Assembly: GCF_014529535.1 (NCBI RefSeq)
Contig: NW_023503616.1
Span: forward strand, 6,186,584-6,250,583
Direction of reading: 5' to 3'
Length of the DNA stretch: 64,000 nt
Source: Bradysia coprophila
Lineage: Eukaryota; Arthropoda; Insecta; Diptera; Sciaridae
Under the pieces are notes generated by a model that made no database searches, had not been told where the DNA came from, and saw nothing but the letters and a program-made list of their open reading frames with translations. The position numbers and the translations under genes were made by a program. Position 1 is the first letter of the stretch. The number at the start of each line of letters is the position of its first letter. Shown here in pieces: positions 63,408 to 64,000 of the stretch.

Positions 63408-63961
63408 TATCCCGGCAAAAACTCTTTCAGAGCAAAGTTGGACGCAGTTTACAGTCTATATGTGTGATAACTTCTAAAACAAGTGATATCGCTAGAGGTG
63501 ACGCTGTCAGCGTCGTTACGCAAAATTGAATTTCACAGCCAATTAATTGAAATTAGCTGATCTAGTTTTCCAAACCATTCGCCAATTTTTTTTTTTTTTC
63601 AGAAAAAATATTAACCAACAGAATTTTGACTGAAAAATTTTCAACAAAAAATTCTGCATGTGGCAGATTAAATGTTCTCGTAGGTTTGTCCGTGAGCATC
63701 TGCCACTTTGCGACGCAGAATTTTTTGTTGAAAATTTTTCAGTCAAAATTCTGTTGGTTAAAATTTTTTCTGAAAAAAAAAATTGGCGAATGGTTTGGAA
63801 AACTAGATCAGCTAATTTCAATTAATTGGCTGTGAAATTCAATTTTGCGTAACGACGCTGACAGCGTCACCTCTAGCGATATCACTTGTTTTAGAAGTTA
63901 TCACACATATAGACTGTAGACTGCGTCCAACTTTGCTCTGAAAGAGTTTTTGCCGGGATAT
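63408..63961. repeat. Half-kilobase palindromic (foldback) element
   Basis: Two arms of about 240-250 bp, from TATCCCGGCAAAAACTCTTT inward and mirrored from 63961, are nearly identical. They enclose about 60 bp with a second small stem (TGGCAGAT/ATCTGCCA). Open frames on both strands are consequences of the symmetry. The size and arms fit a foldback or long-TIR MITE. Confidence 0.85.
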
Positions 63962-64000
63962 CAGTCGTTTTAGAAGTTAAGTCGGAAGTTGACGAAAGTT

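Overview
The window is animal nuclear DNA, almost certainly from a dipteran insect. It is AT-rich, most introns are short (about 55-80 bp, GTAAGT...TTTCAG type), and the RpL19 protein opens [13 protein letters not shown] and continues in the form I associate with fly eL19. The dense palindromic-repeat landscape would suit a lower dipteran such as a fungus gnat, but the family is a guess. There is no bacterial gene organisation and no CRISPR array.

Layout. 1-1.98 kb: diverged dispersed repeat and G-poor low-complexity DNA. 1.98-4.11 kb (+): 3' part of a PH-like signalling adaptor carrying YxxM and YEEI motifs. 4.1-9.7 kb: its 3' UTR, then repeats. 9.72-13.34 kb (-): hillarin (hil; LIM, coiled coil, transglutaminase-like/KY domain). 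13.3-25.1 kb: gene-poor DNA packed with MITEs, several with exact target-site duplications. 25.13-31.98 kb (-): wunen-type lipid phosphate phosphatase with a 5.7-kb repeat-filled first intron. 34.65-35.0 kb: non-LTR retroelement remnant. 36.13-37.53 kb (+): TrmO-type tRNA methyltransferase. 40.12-50.28 kb (-): complete 26-exon ORP1-like oxysterol-binding protein (ankyrin, PH, FFAT-like motif, ORD; 1122 aa in my splice model). 52.94-54.60 kb (+): secreted Cys-rich tandem-repeat protein I do not recognise. 54.97-58.99 kb (-): U2SURP/SR140 splicing factor (925 aa). 59.25-60.54 kb (+): RpL19, sharing a 263-bp divergent promoter region with SR140. 60.5-64 kb: repeats, one possible orphan exon and a 0.55-kb palindrome.

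The genes are mostly unrelated housekeeping and membrane/signalling functions and do not form a pathway; SR140 and RpL19 are the only pair that clearly share regulatory DNA. The most unusual content is the transposable-element set. It includes a family with CGAGGGGTGA-type inverted ends, 8-bp target duplications and a 10-11-bp minisatellite interior (two copies), hAT-like, TA- and TTAA-inserting MITEs, very long hairpins, and a recurrent GC-rich mini-palindrome at the centre of otherwise unrelated hairpins.

All exon models were built by hand from splice signals and reading-frame continuity. Each complete model has a coding length divisible by three. No database search was possible.
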